Source: Myxocyprinus asiaticus | Taxonomy: Eukaryota > Chordata > Actinopteri > Cypriniformes > Catostomidae | DNA length: 64,000 nt | Reading direction: 5' to 3' | NCBI RefSeq assembly: GCF_019703515.2 | Contig: NC_059393.1 | Span: 12,550,001-12,614,000, forward strand | Shown here: in pieces, positions 46,216 through 59,945 of the stretch | Numbering within the stretch: the stretch's first letter is position 1 | Layout of the letters: each line of letters opens with the position of its first letter | Translations under genes and position numbers: made by a program | Notes under the pieces: model-generated | The model's database searches: none | Told to the model about the DNA's origin: nothing | What the model saw: only the letters and a program-made list of their open reading frames with translations

Positions 46216-49200
46216 GAAACAATTTTGTTTCTCAAGTAAATTCATCTGGTTTTAAAGATGTTTATGTATTTTCACTGGAAAACAAGACAAAAGTACTGAT
46301 TCAGAAAATGCATTTGGTGTGGACCCGAGTCTGTTTGATGCCAGATTTGAGTTTTGTTTTGTTAGGAAAGCTGTTTTTCGAACTTGGGTTCAAATCAAGC
46401 AATCGAATCAAGTATGAGAACAGCTGAGTTTATAAACACTTTATTAAGTTGAATCTGCATAGTGTTGTGCATCAAAGAACAGATGCATGTGTTCCCAAGA
46501 TTCAGAATAACCTCAACATAAGTTTATAAGCCAAAAATTACAGTAGTTCAGTGAGAATATGGTTCTTATCTAGCTTGAAATAAGAACATGCTGGTGAAGT
46601 TTTTTTTTAGTTTTTTTTTCTATGTTTAGCATAACTCACTTGGAACCATCAGTATAAGTAGGAATGTCCAACCCGACATTACACTCGTTGGACTATTAAA
46701 ATGAATGAAATGTTCCTCCTTGACTCGACAGCTAATTACTTCACAGGTTTCCATAAATAATGGCAGAGTCTCAATGTCAAGGCTCTTTGTGAAGACTATT
46801 TGTGATGGCCTGAAAAATAAATTGTGCATGTTGTGTATTTTTCAGATGATTTATTGATATGCAGTGATCTATAATTGACAGTTTACTACACTAGGCAAGT
46901 CAGGTTTCTTCAATTTTTTTTAATTTTTAGTTGTTTTAACCTTTTTTCACAATACATGTCTACCTGACAGAAATATTGATGAGATTGAGAAGACTGAAGT
47001 TTTTACTAACTCGTGCATGTTTGCGTTAAAGAAAGATCTTGGTCGTGAGGATGCTCTTTTTTACCTCCCCATGACATGTTTTGATTTGCGACTGGGAAAT
47101 CCAACAGCACTAGTTTCAAATCATTCTTTTTGTGCTCATAGAACCACTGGTATATTATTGTTTTCCTCTCATTGCATTCAATAGCTCATGAGACGTACTA
47201 GAATTCATACTGAGGATTTTACAGTTTTTTGTGTGAAATATATTTTGCGAATCCAGACAAACAGCGGCTCTACTTTTATTTTATTTTTTTTACTTATATT
47301 GGAAATACTTATTATACTATAGTACTACTCATTCTAAGCTCTGATTCTTGTGATGGATGTCCATCTGCTTTGAACGTTTTAATACTGGGATGCGTTTGAA
47401 GCCAAAGTAAAGAGTCACTAATGTCTATAACTTCATTCGCACCTATTGTGATTTTGCAACAATCGTTGTCGAATAAGAAAAAAAGCAGAAATAAAAATAC
47501 TGACAGAATAGCCAATCAGGTGAAAATAAATACCTTTCAGAGAACAATAGGCCAAAGTGTTTTTGCTGTCAACCATTTTCAGACAGATGCATTTGTTTTC
47601 ATATGCCTTTATCCCCAGGTGTCTTTTGCCTCTTCTCAATTGGGCGTGACTTTTTCTTTAGACAATATTGTTTTTAAAAAAGAAAAAGAGAATCTGATAC
47701 AAACCAGGGGCAATTTTGTATGCATGTGGGTGGCTTTGTACACCACATTTGCAGCTGCAAGGTGCTTCATTTTTGTGGTAAAAAATGAATCAATTTTTTT
47801 TATTTTTATGCTTTTGCTATAAAGCCGAATGGTTACGCTCTTACCTGTGCTCTTACCTATAGAGCTTTACTATTCATTGTTGCTCTTTAATTCAAGCATT
47901 CTATTCCCACTTTAGCATGGAATAGCATTTGTGTATGGCTAATTGCTGTCTGTATTACCTCTAATTGTGTTTGCACTTTTGCTGTGGTGGAGTAGCTTAT
48001 CCTTGATGTTCTGACTACTTTCTCGCCCTGGCTAATAGTTTTTTACAATAGTTGTTAAAAGAGACAAGGGCGTAGCTGTTGAATTGACATTAGCGGACAT
48101 AGCGTGGCAGTGAGGTTGTAATTAGCGAAGCTCTCATGTGTTCACACTAAATCGTGCATAGCACTAACTAAACAAAAAAAAAATGTAGCACTAGAAACTC
48201 TGAACCCACTCCTGACTCTCATTAGCAAACACTTGTACAGTTATTGTTCTCTACAGAACTTTGTGATGTTGATGGAGGTTTATCCCATATACCCTAACGT
48301 TGTTGTTTTAACAAGCTTCATCAATTAAGAGCTCAGATAAAGAAGGAATATCAGGACAAGAGCTATATATTTGGATTTAATGGAAAAGATATGCAGTAAA
48401 TGCACACAGTGAATAGACTCGCCTTACATTCATTCATATTTCCTTTATTAAATAAAGATTGCATATTGTATAGCAAGCGATTTAGAGCTATTCATTCACA
48501 AGTCCACATTGAATATATGGGATTCAAAATCTAATTTAAACCTGGATATAAACTGAAAGAAAGTTTTAGAATCTTGAAAAAATTAAAACAAAGAAACCTA
48601 AAATGAACAAGAAATATTTTAGATTATGCACTATTTCTAGGTCACTATTTAACAAAGCAAATTTGAGACACTGGTCATGCACAAAAGGTCAGATTTACTG
48701 AAAAAAAAATGCATATTAAATGCAAAATAGAAGCATTTTTTGGAGACTGAGTTTTTTGAACACCAGTGAATGTAAAAATACTAAGTTGTGGATTTGTCAC
48801 TACGTGCTACAGATCAACATGCTGATAATTAAAAATCTTCAGATGCATTAGCGATGCTACAGTAGCAGTTGTTTATGTTTATACAGGAGTAAAGATTTCA
48901 GCACCTGTGTTTACATCAGTCGCAACTAGCACATAATATGTTAGCATGTATGTGTGCATGTTGCATTTGTAGCACAAACACAGTCAGAGGTTGAATAGAC
49001 AGTCACACACCTGCCTGTAGAGAGGTCACATGAATTATACAATATCCAACAGTTTAGGTGGGGAAAAAAACTAGAAAAGTTGTTTGCTAATATGCTCCTA
49101 GCATGCTAATGACAGAGCTGTTGGTAGCATATAATAAACACAGGATATACAAGTGAATATAAGGCTTGTCTAGGAGGGTGGTGAGTCACGCTATAAATAT

Positions 49201-51469
49201 ATCTACATTTACAGCACTATTATTAGCCTTGTAAGAACAAAAGAATTTCTCTAGTAATACAGCCGGGTGCGAAACGTCTGCCAAGTGTTTAAAGATTTAG
49301 TTTCCATAAGTTAGACGTCAGTTACACCTCTCATAAATATTTGGTCATGATGGGATCTCTGAAGAGAGCTCACTATTGTATTCATACAAATGAAAAAGGA
49401 ACATTCTGATGGCCATTTCTCACACTTGGGTAAGGGCGAAGCAGTAAAAGTTAAGAAAAGAGAATGAGGGCGAAGAATTTATTCCGTAGCATAGCTACCA
49501 ACTAACCACAGTCTTGATATATTTCATGGCAAGAAGAGCAAGATCAACATGAGTTATTTTAAGTGGCTTTCATTAAAAAAAAAAAAAAAAAGAAAAGAAA
49601 ATGCCAGAATTCATAGGTCAAAACGTTATTTTACAGTTTTTTATTTTACTATTAAACTTAGCTTTAATACTGTACTTTCTGTAAAATAAACACCTCCAAG
49701 AGAGTTCGCTAATGAAATCATTGTTGTATAGAAGCTAACTCCTACCATTATAACACACACTATATATCCTGAATATCGCAATTTATTTTGTTGCTTTCTG
49801 TTATTGTTGGTTTAACTTTTTCGGCGTGTTTTACGAAAGTGTGTTTGCATAGCAGTGTTACAATGCTAATTCACCTATCCATGTGCATGTGCATCACGTG
49901 TTTGTCTTTGCGTTTGTGTGTCTTTAAAGGTGCGTGCCAGTGGCATCCCTGTCCGGCTGGTTTGTCATGCTAAGGGTGGGAGTCATGTATGGGGGGGCGG
50001 GGGGAAACAGATGCAAGCTTCCCAGTGTTTGCATGGACAATATGAGCTGGATTGGTCCTGGTGTGCGCGCCTCTCTTCCCCTGGCTCTGTCGCTAGCTGC
50101 CCGACCCATCTTGTGGGGAGTGATTCACGTCCATAGAGAGCTCACCATTTCATTGTAAACCACAAGCCATTGTTTAAAGTATAGGATGCGTGCACTTAGC
50201 TTTCCTCTTCACACAATAGCATTAAAACGCACAGATTCACCATAGCATTTACAGTTCTTGTGAGGATTGCATATCATTTCTGTTCTATCACAATGTACTT
50301 GGGAAAATTTTATCACCGCTGATATTGTGCCACAATCCAAGCTCAAATGTACTGCCTTAAATGTAGTCCTCTGAGCTGATAAAAGTCAACTGCGCAAAAC
50401 TTACAATACCCTGACATGTGGCACCAATATTTATTTTTATTCTTTCACGGCTGCTCTGGGACTGTTAGGCACATATTTTTTTCTCTTTCTCTCTACACTG
50501 AATTGTACGACAATACCAGGCCTGCCATTAAGTAAAGGAGCACTGTATTTGGGCCTTGTTCTCCAACCAGCACCCAGCCGTGAGGGTTGTGCTTATTGAA
50601 AAAGCAGCTGTATGGGGAGAGAGGAGAGGAGATAGAGGAAGTGCTGACTCCCTATGTCACTTTCGGTGTTATAGTGAATGGGGTATAGAGAAGAGCTCTT
50701 GAACGTTCCCTAGATGGTGACCATTCATTGAGGCAACAGTATGTCTGGCTGGACTGGGTGTTTTGTGTTTGAATTATTTTTTTAATTATATCTTTAAGCT
50801 TGTAACCTTGGCAAAGGTGACTATATAATAAAAAGGGTTTAAACTAGGGCTGTCAATTTAACTCGTTAATTTAGTGCAATTAATTCTATAAAAAATAACA
50901 TGTTAAAAAATTTACTCCCTGAACCGTATGTAAATTACTAAATAAAAGTTCTTTTTTTTTTCACATTTGAAGTACATTTCAACTTGTTTTTAGAAGCAGC
51001 ATCAGCAGGGGGCAGTCAGCATGCCTCAACAAACCTCATAGGCAGTGCAGCCACAGAATTAAAGCTGATCTGACAGAACACATTATTGACCACAGGATCA
51101 AGCACAACAGAATGCAGGGATCTCAGGATGTGATTTTCACAGTTTCAAGTACTTTTTACATGACACAGTGTCCTAAAACGCAGTGTTTATGACACAAATA
51201 ACAATGAGAGGCTCTATAAGCATCCGTCTGACTCATATGTACAAGGCCGATAAATAAAAAGTAGTGCAGACGGAATGCAAGAAAGAACGTGTCCTGAGAG
51301 AACATGTCAGATTGATGAACTCAACTGCAAAATGGATTGCTGTGGACTCTACAGGCTTGTTCAATGATATTTAAATAAAACAAACAAGTAGTATATTGAC
51401 TTCTAATCAGTGCTTTACTCATCTGCCAAAATAATGCAATATATTTCAATCTGAATTATAAATATAATA

Positions 51470-51472
<3 letters not shown>
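46216..51472. other. Intron 5 sequence without recognised elements
   Basis: Mostly AT-rich unique sequence. About 46318-46420 shares words with the element around 26090 (GGTGTGGACC, CTGTTTGATGCCAG). A GC-richer patch at 49920-50160 has open frames on both strands without any recognisable protein. The block at 50510-50740 has an unusually even composition and may be regulatory. Nothing else was supported. Confidence 0.5.

Positions 51473-51536
<64 letters not shown>
51473..51536. repeat. (AT)n microsatellite
   Basis: About 32 uninterrupted AT units. Confidence 0.97.
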
Positions 51537-51537
<1 letters not shown>

Positions 51538-51844
51538 TGTATATTATATTTATAATTATTTTATTTATTATGTATTATTTATATTGAATTTTCTTTATTT
51601 TGTGGGCCTTTCTCAGCAAATATTGATTATGTGATTAATTGTGAACAATTTGAACAGCCTCAACATAAACTGACAGCCTTAGTTTAAACATGATTTGTTT
51701 TTTGTTTTTGTTTTTTTGTGTACTGGTTATATGCTGCTTGCAATAGCTGAATAAGGCTATATTTGGAATAACATGCTACCATACTACTCTTACTATTACT
51801 ATTTCTGTAATACTTTATATAGTATGCATACTCTTCACAGTAAA

Positions 51845-52417
51845 GAGTGAAAATCCCAGGAGATCAGCAGTTACAAAAATACTCAAACCAGCCCATCTGG
51901 CACCAACAATCATGCCACGGTCCAAATCACTGAGATCACATTTTTTCCCCTTTCTGACAGTTGATGTGAACATTAACTGAAGCTCCTGACCCGTATCTGC
52001 ATGATTTTATGCACTGCACTGCTGCCACATGATTGGCTGATTAGATAATCGCATGGATGATTGTTGGTGCCAGACGGGCTGGTTTGAGTATTTCTGTAAC
52101 TGCTGATCTCCTGGGATTTTCACACACAACAGTCTCAAGAATTTACTCAGAATGGTGCCAAAAACAAAAAACATCCAGTGTTTCATCAGCAGTTCTGTGG
52201 ACGGAAACACCTTGTTGATGAGAGAGGTCAACAGAGAATGGCCAGACTGGTTCGAACTGACAAAGTCTACAGTAACTCAGATAACCACTCTGTACAACTG
52301 TGGTGAGAAGAATATCATCTCAGAATGCTATTCTGAGATGTGGGTTGGCGCTGTTTTGGCGGCATGAGGGGGACCTACACAATATTAGGCAGGTGGCTTT
52401 AATGTTGTGGCTGATCG

Positions 52418-52420
<3 letters not shown>
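51845..52420. mobile_element. Interspersed repeat with internal inverted arms
   Basis: A 75-bp arm at 51845-51917 (AAATCCCAGGAGATCAGCAG and onward) returns inverted at about 52060-52125 (CTGCTGATCTCCTGGGATTT). A further unique part ends in GTGGCTGATCGGTGTGTG. This text is familiar as an abundant teleost repeat, but I cannot assign its class. It is followed at once by a (GT)n(AT)n run. The 60-71 codon frames inside it are repeat sequence, not genes. Confidence 0.6.

Positions 52421-52425
<5 letters not shown>

Positions 52426-52471
<46 letters not shown>
52426..52471. repeat. (GT)n-(AT)n microsatellite
   Basis: Short GT run passing into about 20 AT units at the edge of the repeat before it. 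Confidence 0.95.
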
Positions 52472-52474
<3 letters not shown>

Positions 52475-52559
52475 TTTTCAGGTGAATAATTTCACCCTCC
52501 ATTAATATGTTTTGTGCCATGCAACACTTTTTTTTTGTGTCTTTTTTTTGTTAGCCTGA

Positions 52560-53300
52560 CAGTCCAATTTTAGAGATGCAGGTCAGAGACTGTAATTTCC
52601 AGCAGCCCTCGTATCTGCAGAAATTAATAAGGCGTTGTGGTCATGATCTGTGAACTTGTGCATGATTTATGTCATCCTCCCCACTTCATCTCCACATATA
52701 CTACCAGACCGGTCACAGCATCTCCTCCCTCCCTCCCTGTGACTCACCGACTGCTTGAGGTCAAGCTGCTTCCTGGGCTTCCTGACAAACAGCCTCGGCG
52801 TGAGCGGCGCCGTGGCACTCGGGCAGAGATTTGTAACTGTGTCCCTGGTCCACTGAATTTGAATTATTCGGCTTGAGCCTTGCATCTCTTTACATTGCTG
52901 TGTGGCGTTGGGGGGGCTAGGGGTTATTGTCATAGAGGAGGGTTGGGACATGGTGGGGGGTAAGGGGGGTTAAACAAGCCCCAGAAGCAGCACCAAGGGT
53001 AGGGGTGCGTGGTGAAGGACAGGGGGGGAAACAGGTGGGAGGTTAATGGCCCCTGGACCGGATCCACCAGCCGCTCAGACTTGATATATGGGCTTTGAGC
53101 CTGGTGCAGGCGTAGGCTTTCAAAGATATATTATTTCATTTGAGACGCAGCATTCTCGTCCCTGTATTTGTCCACTGATAGATGATATCCCCTGGCTGGG
53201 CGGCAACCACAATTGGAGATAGTGTGTGAGTTTTGGTAAGGCCTGCTCCTATACATATTTTCTCTCTCAGTCTCTCTCATTGACCTTTCATATTCTCTTG
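52560..53300. promoter_or_regulatory. Candidate conserved regulatory block in intron 5
   Basis: Non-repetitive block with a GC-rich centre. It includes a TCF/LEF-type TTCAAAG at 53119-53125 inside the palindrome CTTTCAAAG and a CTTTGA at 53093-53098, 20 bp apart. No exon could be built here. Conservation is untested. Confidence 0.35.
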
Positions 53301-53934
53301 TCTCTACACTTGGCTGTGGGCAGGTCTTTTGACAGGCAACTTTTATTTTCTAAAGCTGCTATTGCAGTAGTAACAATATCTGTTTGATCAGGAGAGATGG
53401 GCAGCAGGAGAATGCCCACAAAGGCCTCTTTTCATTTATAAATAATGCACAAATGGACAAAAAATGCTGTATCTTGTCATGAATTCTGGAAGAATGTGGT
53501 GTTTTGGAATTTATAAATATTGCAGCTGCAAAGACCAGTTTTTAGCCCTCTAAAGATACAGGTACCATCAACATTAATAAAAATGTGTACCGTGTATTAA
53601 AGGTGGATTATGAGGAGGTAGCTTACAGAAAATTTGTGTAAACATTTACTAAGTTATATGCAGTCACGATATTAAAACTTTATAAAGGTTGTTTGCAATT
53701 ATAAGCGTATTATATGATGTAGCTAGACTTTTGAATAGAGTTTAGTTTGGTTACTTTGCAGCTGATTTTGATCAAGAACCACATACTTAGTCTGACCGAC
53801 ATGTAAAGTGACCAATTACAGTTTGTTTTGTTTTACATATTGTTTCAAAACTGGTAAATCTGAAACTGATGATGCCTCAATAACAGACTGGTATAAAAAA
53901 CTTCCGTCCAAAAATAATGATGATTTCTCATCAA

Positions 53935-54883
53935 ATCATAAAGTTAAGCTCAATATACAGGTTTTATTACACAATGCTAATTACCATACACACACACACA
54001 AAAAGATTTGCATTTAAATAAAAAAATAAATAAAAAAGACAAAATTGCAGTTACAGGAAAGGCACTTAGAATGGAAGTGAAAGGGGCCAGTCAGTAAACG
54101 TTAGAATGCACACCGTTTCAAAGATATAGCCTCAAGAAATAATCTTATGATTTTAGTGTGATAAAATCACTTATTACACGGCTCTCTGGAAGAATTGATT
54201 CTGATTAGTAAATGGCGCCATCTAGCAGTCTGATATTTCTCAGTAACAACCGCACATTCATGGATCAGACCGCTCATCCGGGTAAATACGAGCCTTCAGT
54301 CCTGCTTCTCGGATTACTGTGAGATCTCTACAAGTAATAAAGCTAATAAAATAATTTCAACTTAAATCAATGTTTCATGTGCATTTATTCATTAAATTGG
54401 TAAGTAGTCTTGTAATTAACTGGATAATAAGGATTCAGGCGGTCATTTTCACAGAATAAACACCAACGCAAACTGGAGGTGGATTTCAGCTGTTCAGCGA
54501 TTTCTTTCTTCTTACATAATTTCAACGCAAATCAATATTTATGTCAGGGTGACACAAGCCCCTCTGCGGTCATGATCATCCTGTCAGGGTTTATTTTGCA
54601 ATAACAACCGGCTGACTGTACATTGTCCCTTACTTACAAACCTTGTGTGTACAGTTAAATCCAATATTACAACTTTGTTGTCATGACGACGTAATGCGGT
54701 AAACCCTGTAATCTGGTAAATGCTGTAACGCCAGTAAATCCCTACATTTTCACACAAAAATCATGTTAACACGTATAATGTTTGTCTTTTGACTATACTT
54801 CTTAAAAAGTGTGTATTTTAATGTTCATGGATTGGCCCCATTCACTTCCATTGTAAGTGCCTCACTGTAACTGTGATATTTGC

Positions 54884-54917
<34 letters not shown>

Positions 54918-54960
54918 ATGAAGGACGAGTTCAAATATTTTTTGTGGTAATCAACACTGT
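53935..54960. mobile_element. TTAA-family MITE copy with an insertion inside
   Basis: Flanking halves (AAGTTAAGCTCAATATACAG at the left; CCATTCACTTCCATTGTAAG and TGTGGTAATCAACA at the right) match 22027-22661. The middle, about 54178-54643, is foreign. It begins CGGCTCTCTGGAAGAATTGA, a motif repeated in diverged form at 57650. A T-run of about 27 lies at 54887-54913. Confidence 0.65.
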
Positions 54961-55796
54961 GGTGCTCTTAAGTCTCTCTTTCTTATGCCCTAAAAATGGA
55001 GGAAGGATGGAGGAAGGAAGTTCGTACACTTGTTAAAAAGAGAGACTTAGGGTACAAACTCCCCTCAGGGCCTATGGGGGACCCCTGAGAGTGGTTAGAG
55101 TAGTCGGAGAAGAGTCTGTTCATCCACTTGTTGCTTTGATGAGGGATAAAAGCCTGTCATGAACTTCTAGTTCCTGCCTAAGAGCTGATGGACTCATACC
55201 ACTCCTTCCATTCCTCCACCTGCACTTTGAAATAGGAAAAAGGAAAGAGAAATATAGAAAGGTATTTTCTTTTCTTTATCTTTTCGGTGGCGTGAGCATT
55301 TGTAAGCCCTTTGCACTCGAGAAGGGGACAAATGTTATATATTATCTTGTGGCGATTAAGGTAAAAGCCTTTTTTATTGGCTACACTGGATGCTTGTTAA
55401 AACCAGGATGCAGAGTGAAGCTACAAACTAGCCCCAAAACACCCCAATAAGACCCGAGCCGACAGCAGACAAACTGTACTGAAGAGGATGATTTAATGGC
55501 AAACAAGCTCGCAAATCAACTCAATCAGCATTTTACCCCTTACATTCTAGTCGAAAAGTAAAAACGGCCACACATTTTCCCTCATAAGTGAAAATAGTTT
55601 TTTCAACAGAAACAGCATTTTATACAAGAACTTCAATTTCAACCTTGTATGTTTTTAAGTGCAACAATATCAATATTCTTCAAATGAACAATCAGTTTCT
55701 TTTGGTTTTTACTCAGATTTTACAGTAGTTGTAAATGCCATAAAAAATGGCGACAAGCCATGTGATTTTTTATTTTTTATTTTATTTTTTATTTTT

Positions 55797-55862
55797 TTGA
55801 TAGCGCATGGCACTAATAACACCAAGAACATGGGTGTGATTCCCAAGGAACACACAAACTGT
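55797..55862 (+). repeat. SINE fragment with tRNA-like text
   Basis: GATAGCGCATGGCACTAATA followed by B-box-like GGTGTGATTCC and AACACAC resembles the middle of a tRNA-derived SINE. It is bounded by T-rich and A-rich runs. Not a functional tRNA. Confidence 0.45.
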
Positions 55863-55975
55863 TAAAAAAAAAAAATAATAAAATAAAAAAAAAAAAAACA
55901 TTTTACCATTAATGCAAATTTGTTTTGGAAGCGCCTACCGAATGTAATGTACACTGGGATTTCTCTAGGGTTTAA

Positions 55976-56489
55976 AGGAATATTCCGGGTTCAGTACAAG
56001 CAAAAATCGAGATTAAAGTGAGGCACTTACAATGGAAGTGAATGGGGCAAATGTTTTGAGGGTTTAAAGGCAGAAATGTGAAGCTTATAATTTTATGAAA
56101 ACACTTACATTGTGTATTAAAGCTTTTTTGAGCTTTAAAGTGGTTCAAATTGTCATTTTTACAGTCGTTTTAGAGTTTTAGGGTTTACAGTGTTACGTTG
56201 TCATGGCAACAAAGTTTTCAAATTCAATATTCAGAAAAGGTTAGTACGTGATTTTATCACACTTAATTCATGTTAGCACGCATATTGTTTATGTCTTGTG
56301 GCTATACTTTTGAAACAGTGAGTTTACATTTACGGATTGTCCCCATTCACTTCCATTGTAAGTGTCTCATTGAAACCCTGATTTTTGCTTCTTTTTTTTT
56401 AAAGAGTCAAAATATTTTTTTGTGGTAATCAACATTATGCCACAAATTCTGTCGACTGAGCTAACTTAAATTAAACTCTGAATATACTT
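55976..56489. mobile_element. TTAA-family MITE copy
   Basis: Left end AGGAATATTCCGGGTTCAGT after TTAA (55972-55975); right end decayed, next to TTAA (about 56490-56493). Internally it carries the CTTACAATGGAAGTGAATGG and CCATTCACTTCCATTGTAAG pair seen in the 22-kb copy. The left arm has a deletion. Confidence 0.75.
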
Positions 56490-58029
56490 TTAATGATACT
56501 CATCGTAACGCTACCACATTTGCCCAAAGTGAATGACATCGAGCTTCAGTCAGGGTTTAGCATTTTCCTCTCTATACATATTCTCTTCAATCCATACACC
56601 TTGTAAATTAGATTTGTAAAGCAGCTGTAATTGTGTGCCTGTTTTACTTAATGGGTTTAGAAATGAATCCATAAAGCACAAGTGCTGTCTAAAAGTGAAA
56701 CTTTTACGTGCATATTTGCAAGAACAAAAAGTGTTGGCTTTCAACTCGTTAAACTTGTGTATGTTTTTTTCCCCTATCCAGATCTACTGTTGCTCTGTCC
56801 TTCAGTGTTTAATTAACTTGTAGTAATCAGTGCAGGTTTGAGGTTTCTAATGTCTTACAGCCTTACTTTCTGTCAGCAGTTGTCTTGGACATCTATTTTT
56901 GCTTCTTATTTACAGCTGTCTATTCTGGATGTGCTGAAAGGTCCCGAAGACAATAGATAAGGACTGTGGTCAGAAAGACAGGGAGCGTGCGGGCTAGGCT
57001 TACACTTATATTTAACTGTACTGTGTGAATGGATTCGCTCCCGATGGACGGCATGTGCAATTCAGCAGGATAACGTTATACACAGTTATGAAGAAATGTT
57101 TGCCAAGGCGTCAAAAATACAAAGCCACCTGTTCATTAAACTTGCTTATATCTTTTATTTCTGCTTCAGTGTAGGTTAAATCGCAGACGCTGGCAGTGCC
57201 CACCACTTTTAAATGTTTCCAAACACATTACGTTGCAGTGAGCCAACTTTCAGAATAGTTTTCGTAATAACATTCTTTCTTTATCCTGACCCCCTGAAAA
57301 AGATGAAAAGAACGTTTTCACGATTTCTGAACTACAGGAGAGGAAAATATTTCAAATTCGCAACAGACGAATGCTCGAGGCAGGACAAGTAATTGACGTG
57401 TTGACAGAGGTTTTAAAACTCGAGAGCATTGCGTTACAGTGGTGTAATGCCATAAATGGCAGGTTGTGCTAGACGGCAGGGACGTAATGCTTCTCTCAAA
57501 TTGTGTGAACTGGCTAGGGACTTTGAATTCTTTCTTTACCTGGTAAAAACTCAATAAAGGATGGTGGTCTGCAGCTGCACGCGTGAGACATTTTGGCATG
57601 AGATCCATCCATCCATCCATCCATCCATCCATTCATTTTTTTAATTTTTTTTACTCTCTGGAATACTTGATTCTGATTGGTCAATCATGGCATTTTGCAG
57701 CTAAGTATGTTTGTACAGTATAATGACTGTTAAACTGTTTAATTTAACGTTGTCCCAGAACTAATTTTATTTTGAAAGTAGTTGTGTAGTAAGTAGAATA
57801 ATGTACTGTCAGCTGGCCATATTTACAAAATATAAGACCTGATCTTATTTTGTGAAAAGGGTCAATGATAAGGCTCATTTTTTTTATTTTTTTTATTCAC
57901 AAATACATTAAAAATGCAATTCACACAAAACAGTTACTTGAATACACCTCTTAAACATGTTTTCTATTCAAATAAACATGTTTTCTATTCCTGAATTGCA
58001 AGTAATTTTGAGATTTTTCTGGGGCTTAA
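56490..58029. other. Intron 5 sequence, mostly unique
   Basis: Contains a non-repetitive block at about 56880-57180 of even composition, an (ATCC)8 run at about 57604-57634, and at 57650-57850 a diverged copy of the CTCTCTGG...TTGATTCTGATTGG repeat also seen at 54180. No exon is recognised. Confidence 0.5.
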
Positions 58030-58491
58030 AGGGATAGTTCACCCAAAAATGAAAATTCTCTCATCATTTATCTCATGCCATTTCAGATGTGTATGACTTT
58101 CTTTCTTCTGCGGAACACAAATAAAGATTTTTAGAAGAATGTCTCAGCTCTGTAGGTCCATACAATGCAAGTGAATGGTGACCAAAACTTTGAAGCTCCA
58201 AAAATCACATTAAGGAAACATAAAAGTAATCCATAAGACTCCAGTGGTTGAATCAATGCCTTCAGAAGTGATATGATAAGTGTGGGTGAGAAACAGATCA
58301 ATATTTAAGTCCTTTTTTAATATAAATCTCAATTTTCACTTTCACTTTTACATTTGAAAGTCAAATGTGGTGCCTGTTTAGTTTCATTTTCATCTGAAAG
58401 TGAGTGTTAAGTGGAGATTTAGAGTAAAAAAAAAAAAACATATACGTTTCCCCAGACGAGAGTAAAGGGGGGGGGGGGGTTAACAATCCCT
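58030..58491. mobile_element. TTAA-type MITE, 462 bp
   Basis: Ends AGGGATAGTTCACCC and GGGTTAACAATCCCT, flanked by TTAA at 58026-58029 and 58492-58495. The AAAGGGATAGTTCACCCAAA text is a very common cyprinid repeat start. A run of 13 G interrupts the right end. Related copies: 12960-14050 (split), 23951-24262, 39080-39145. Confidence 0.8.
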
Positions 58492-59480
58492 TTAAAGAAA
58501 AAAATATGTCATGTGGTGAAACCATCCGGGACAGTAAAAAAATAAAAATCTAATTAAGAACTGAAATTATGGAAAAAAGAAATGTTGGAATACTGAAATG
58601 TGTTCTGTGGAATTATCTTTTATTTTTATTTCTTAAAAAAATAAGCAGTGAAATAATTTTGTTTTAAAATATTATTAATATTTGAAAAAACTTTGTCTAG
58701 AGAATCAGAGTAATTTGGTATAACCAACATGTAGGTTGCCATTTTGTTGTCATGTTACAAAAAAAAAAAAAAAAAAAAAGCAGAGGACCCCTGTGTGTGA
58801 AGTTTTCAGATATTTTGATATTTTATGAAAATACACATTTTGTTCAGATAATATGGTGTAACCATTTGGAGAAAACCATTTGATGTTCTTGCCTGGAAGT
58901 CATGATATTTCTAAAAATATATATTTTACCTTAAAAACTGTTTGAAAACTTTTTTGAAATGAATAAGTTGTGTACATTCATGTATTCAAAGGTATTTTAA
59001 TACCTTTTACTTAATGGTTAAACTACATGACATTTTTAAATTCATTAAATTTTATTATATTTATTTATGTATATATTTTTTGCAGAAAACGCTGTAAATG
59101 TTTTACATAACTGTATGAAACCAAACTGACCACAATTTTGCATTTCTAACTTGACTCGTGTGTTTTAAACTAGATTTTAAAAGGAATTATAATTTGTATC
59201 ACCTCGGATAACCTTATTAGTCAATGATCCATAATTACAAGCAGACTGTACATTATCACTCACATATTATACTGTAATATTATTTTATATCTCCTATGGT
59301 ATTTAAATAAATATCAAGTTACTCCTTGAGTGCCATTAAATGCATTGGTACATAAATACTCTAAAAGCTACTTTACATGGGGATCCTGTACTTAAAAAGA
59401 ATGAACCACCTGAATCTAAATGTAATTTGAGAGATCAGGTCTTTTCTGCCTCAATAAAAACAGATGATGTTGAGACATGA
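58492..59480. other. AT-rich intronic sequence
   Basis: AT-rich with an A19 run near 58759. No element ends or exons are recognised. Confidence 0.5.
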
Positions 59481-59489
59481 CATTGTTAC

Positions 59490-59945
59490 TAATGGTGATG
59501 CTTCAGTCACATGCATAAAGTCACTCTGATAGGCGACTGCATCTCGCAGCTAAATAATACAGGAGTCTACCTGAACCCACTTCCCAACAGAGCCAATCAA
59601 GACTCATTTACTGTTGTCTGTCAGCGTGTCACATAAAAGTCATAAATATTGACAGCTGTCGCCAATAAAGATGACCATAAATCGTAAAACTGAGGGGAAA
59701 ATACGGCATGGGGGGAAATAAAATCAAATAAAAATGCGCCGATCATTCTAAACGCAATGTGTGTGTGTACCTTGCAGATTGAGAACGTCGATCGATTCCA
59801 GCTCGACACACCGAACAGAACTCATTGTGGATTTGGAGAGCATTATTTTCTCACTGAGCTGCAGATGGGGGGTTGGGGGTAAAGTAGCGAAGTGTGTGGT
59901 ACTTCAGAGAGCTTTCCCTCCCATGACTTCATGTATATTTGGAGA
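59490..59945. promoter_or_regulatory. Candidate conserved enhancer in intron 5
   Basis: Non-repetitive block with closely packed homeobox-type words: TCATAAATA (about 59640), CCATAAATCGTAAAA (about 59675), CAATAAAG, and at 59650-59661 the near-perfect TGACAGCTGTCG, one base short of the TGIF/MEIS/PKNOX dimer site TGACAGCTGTCA. A stretch following a TTGCAG has an open frame (IENVDRFQLDTP), but it does not match NR5A2 and is not called as an exon. Confidence 0.4.

Noticed and set aside
49788..50158. Overlapping frames of 61-74 codons on both strands
   Set aside because: GC-rich patch open in several frames at once; no recognisable protein and no splice context.
59779..59945. Possible exon after TTGCAG (IENVDRFQLDTP)
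   Set aside because: No similarity to any NR5A2 segment, no convincing donor, and it lies in an enhancer-like block.
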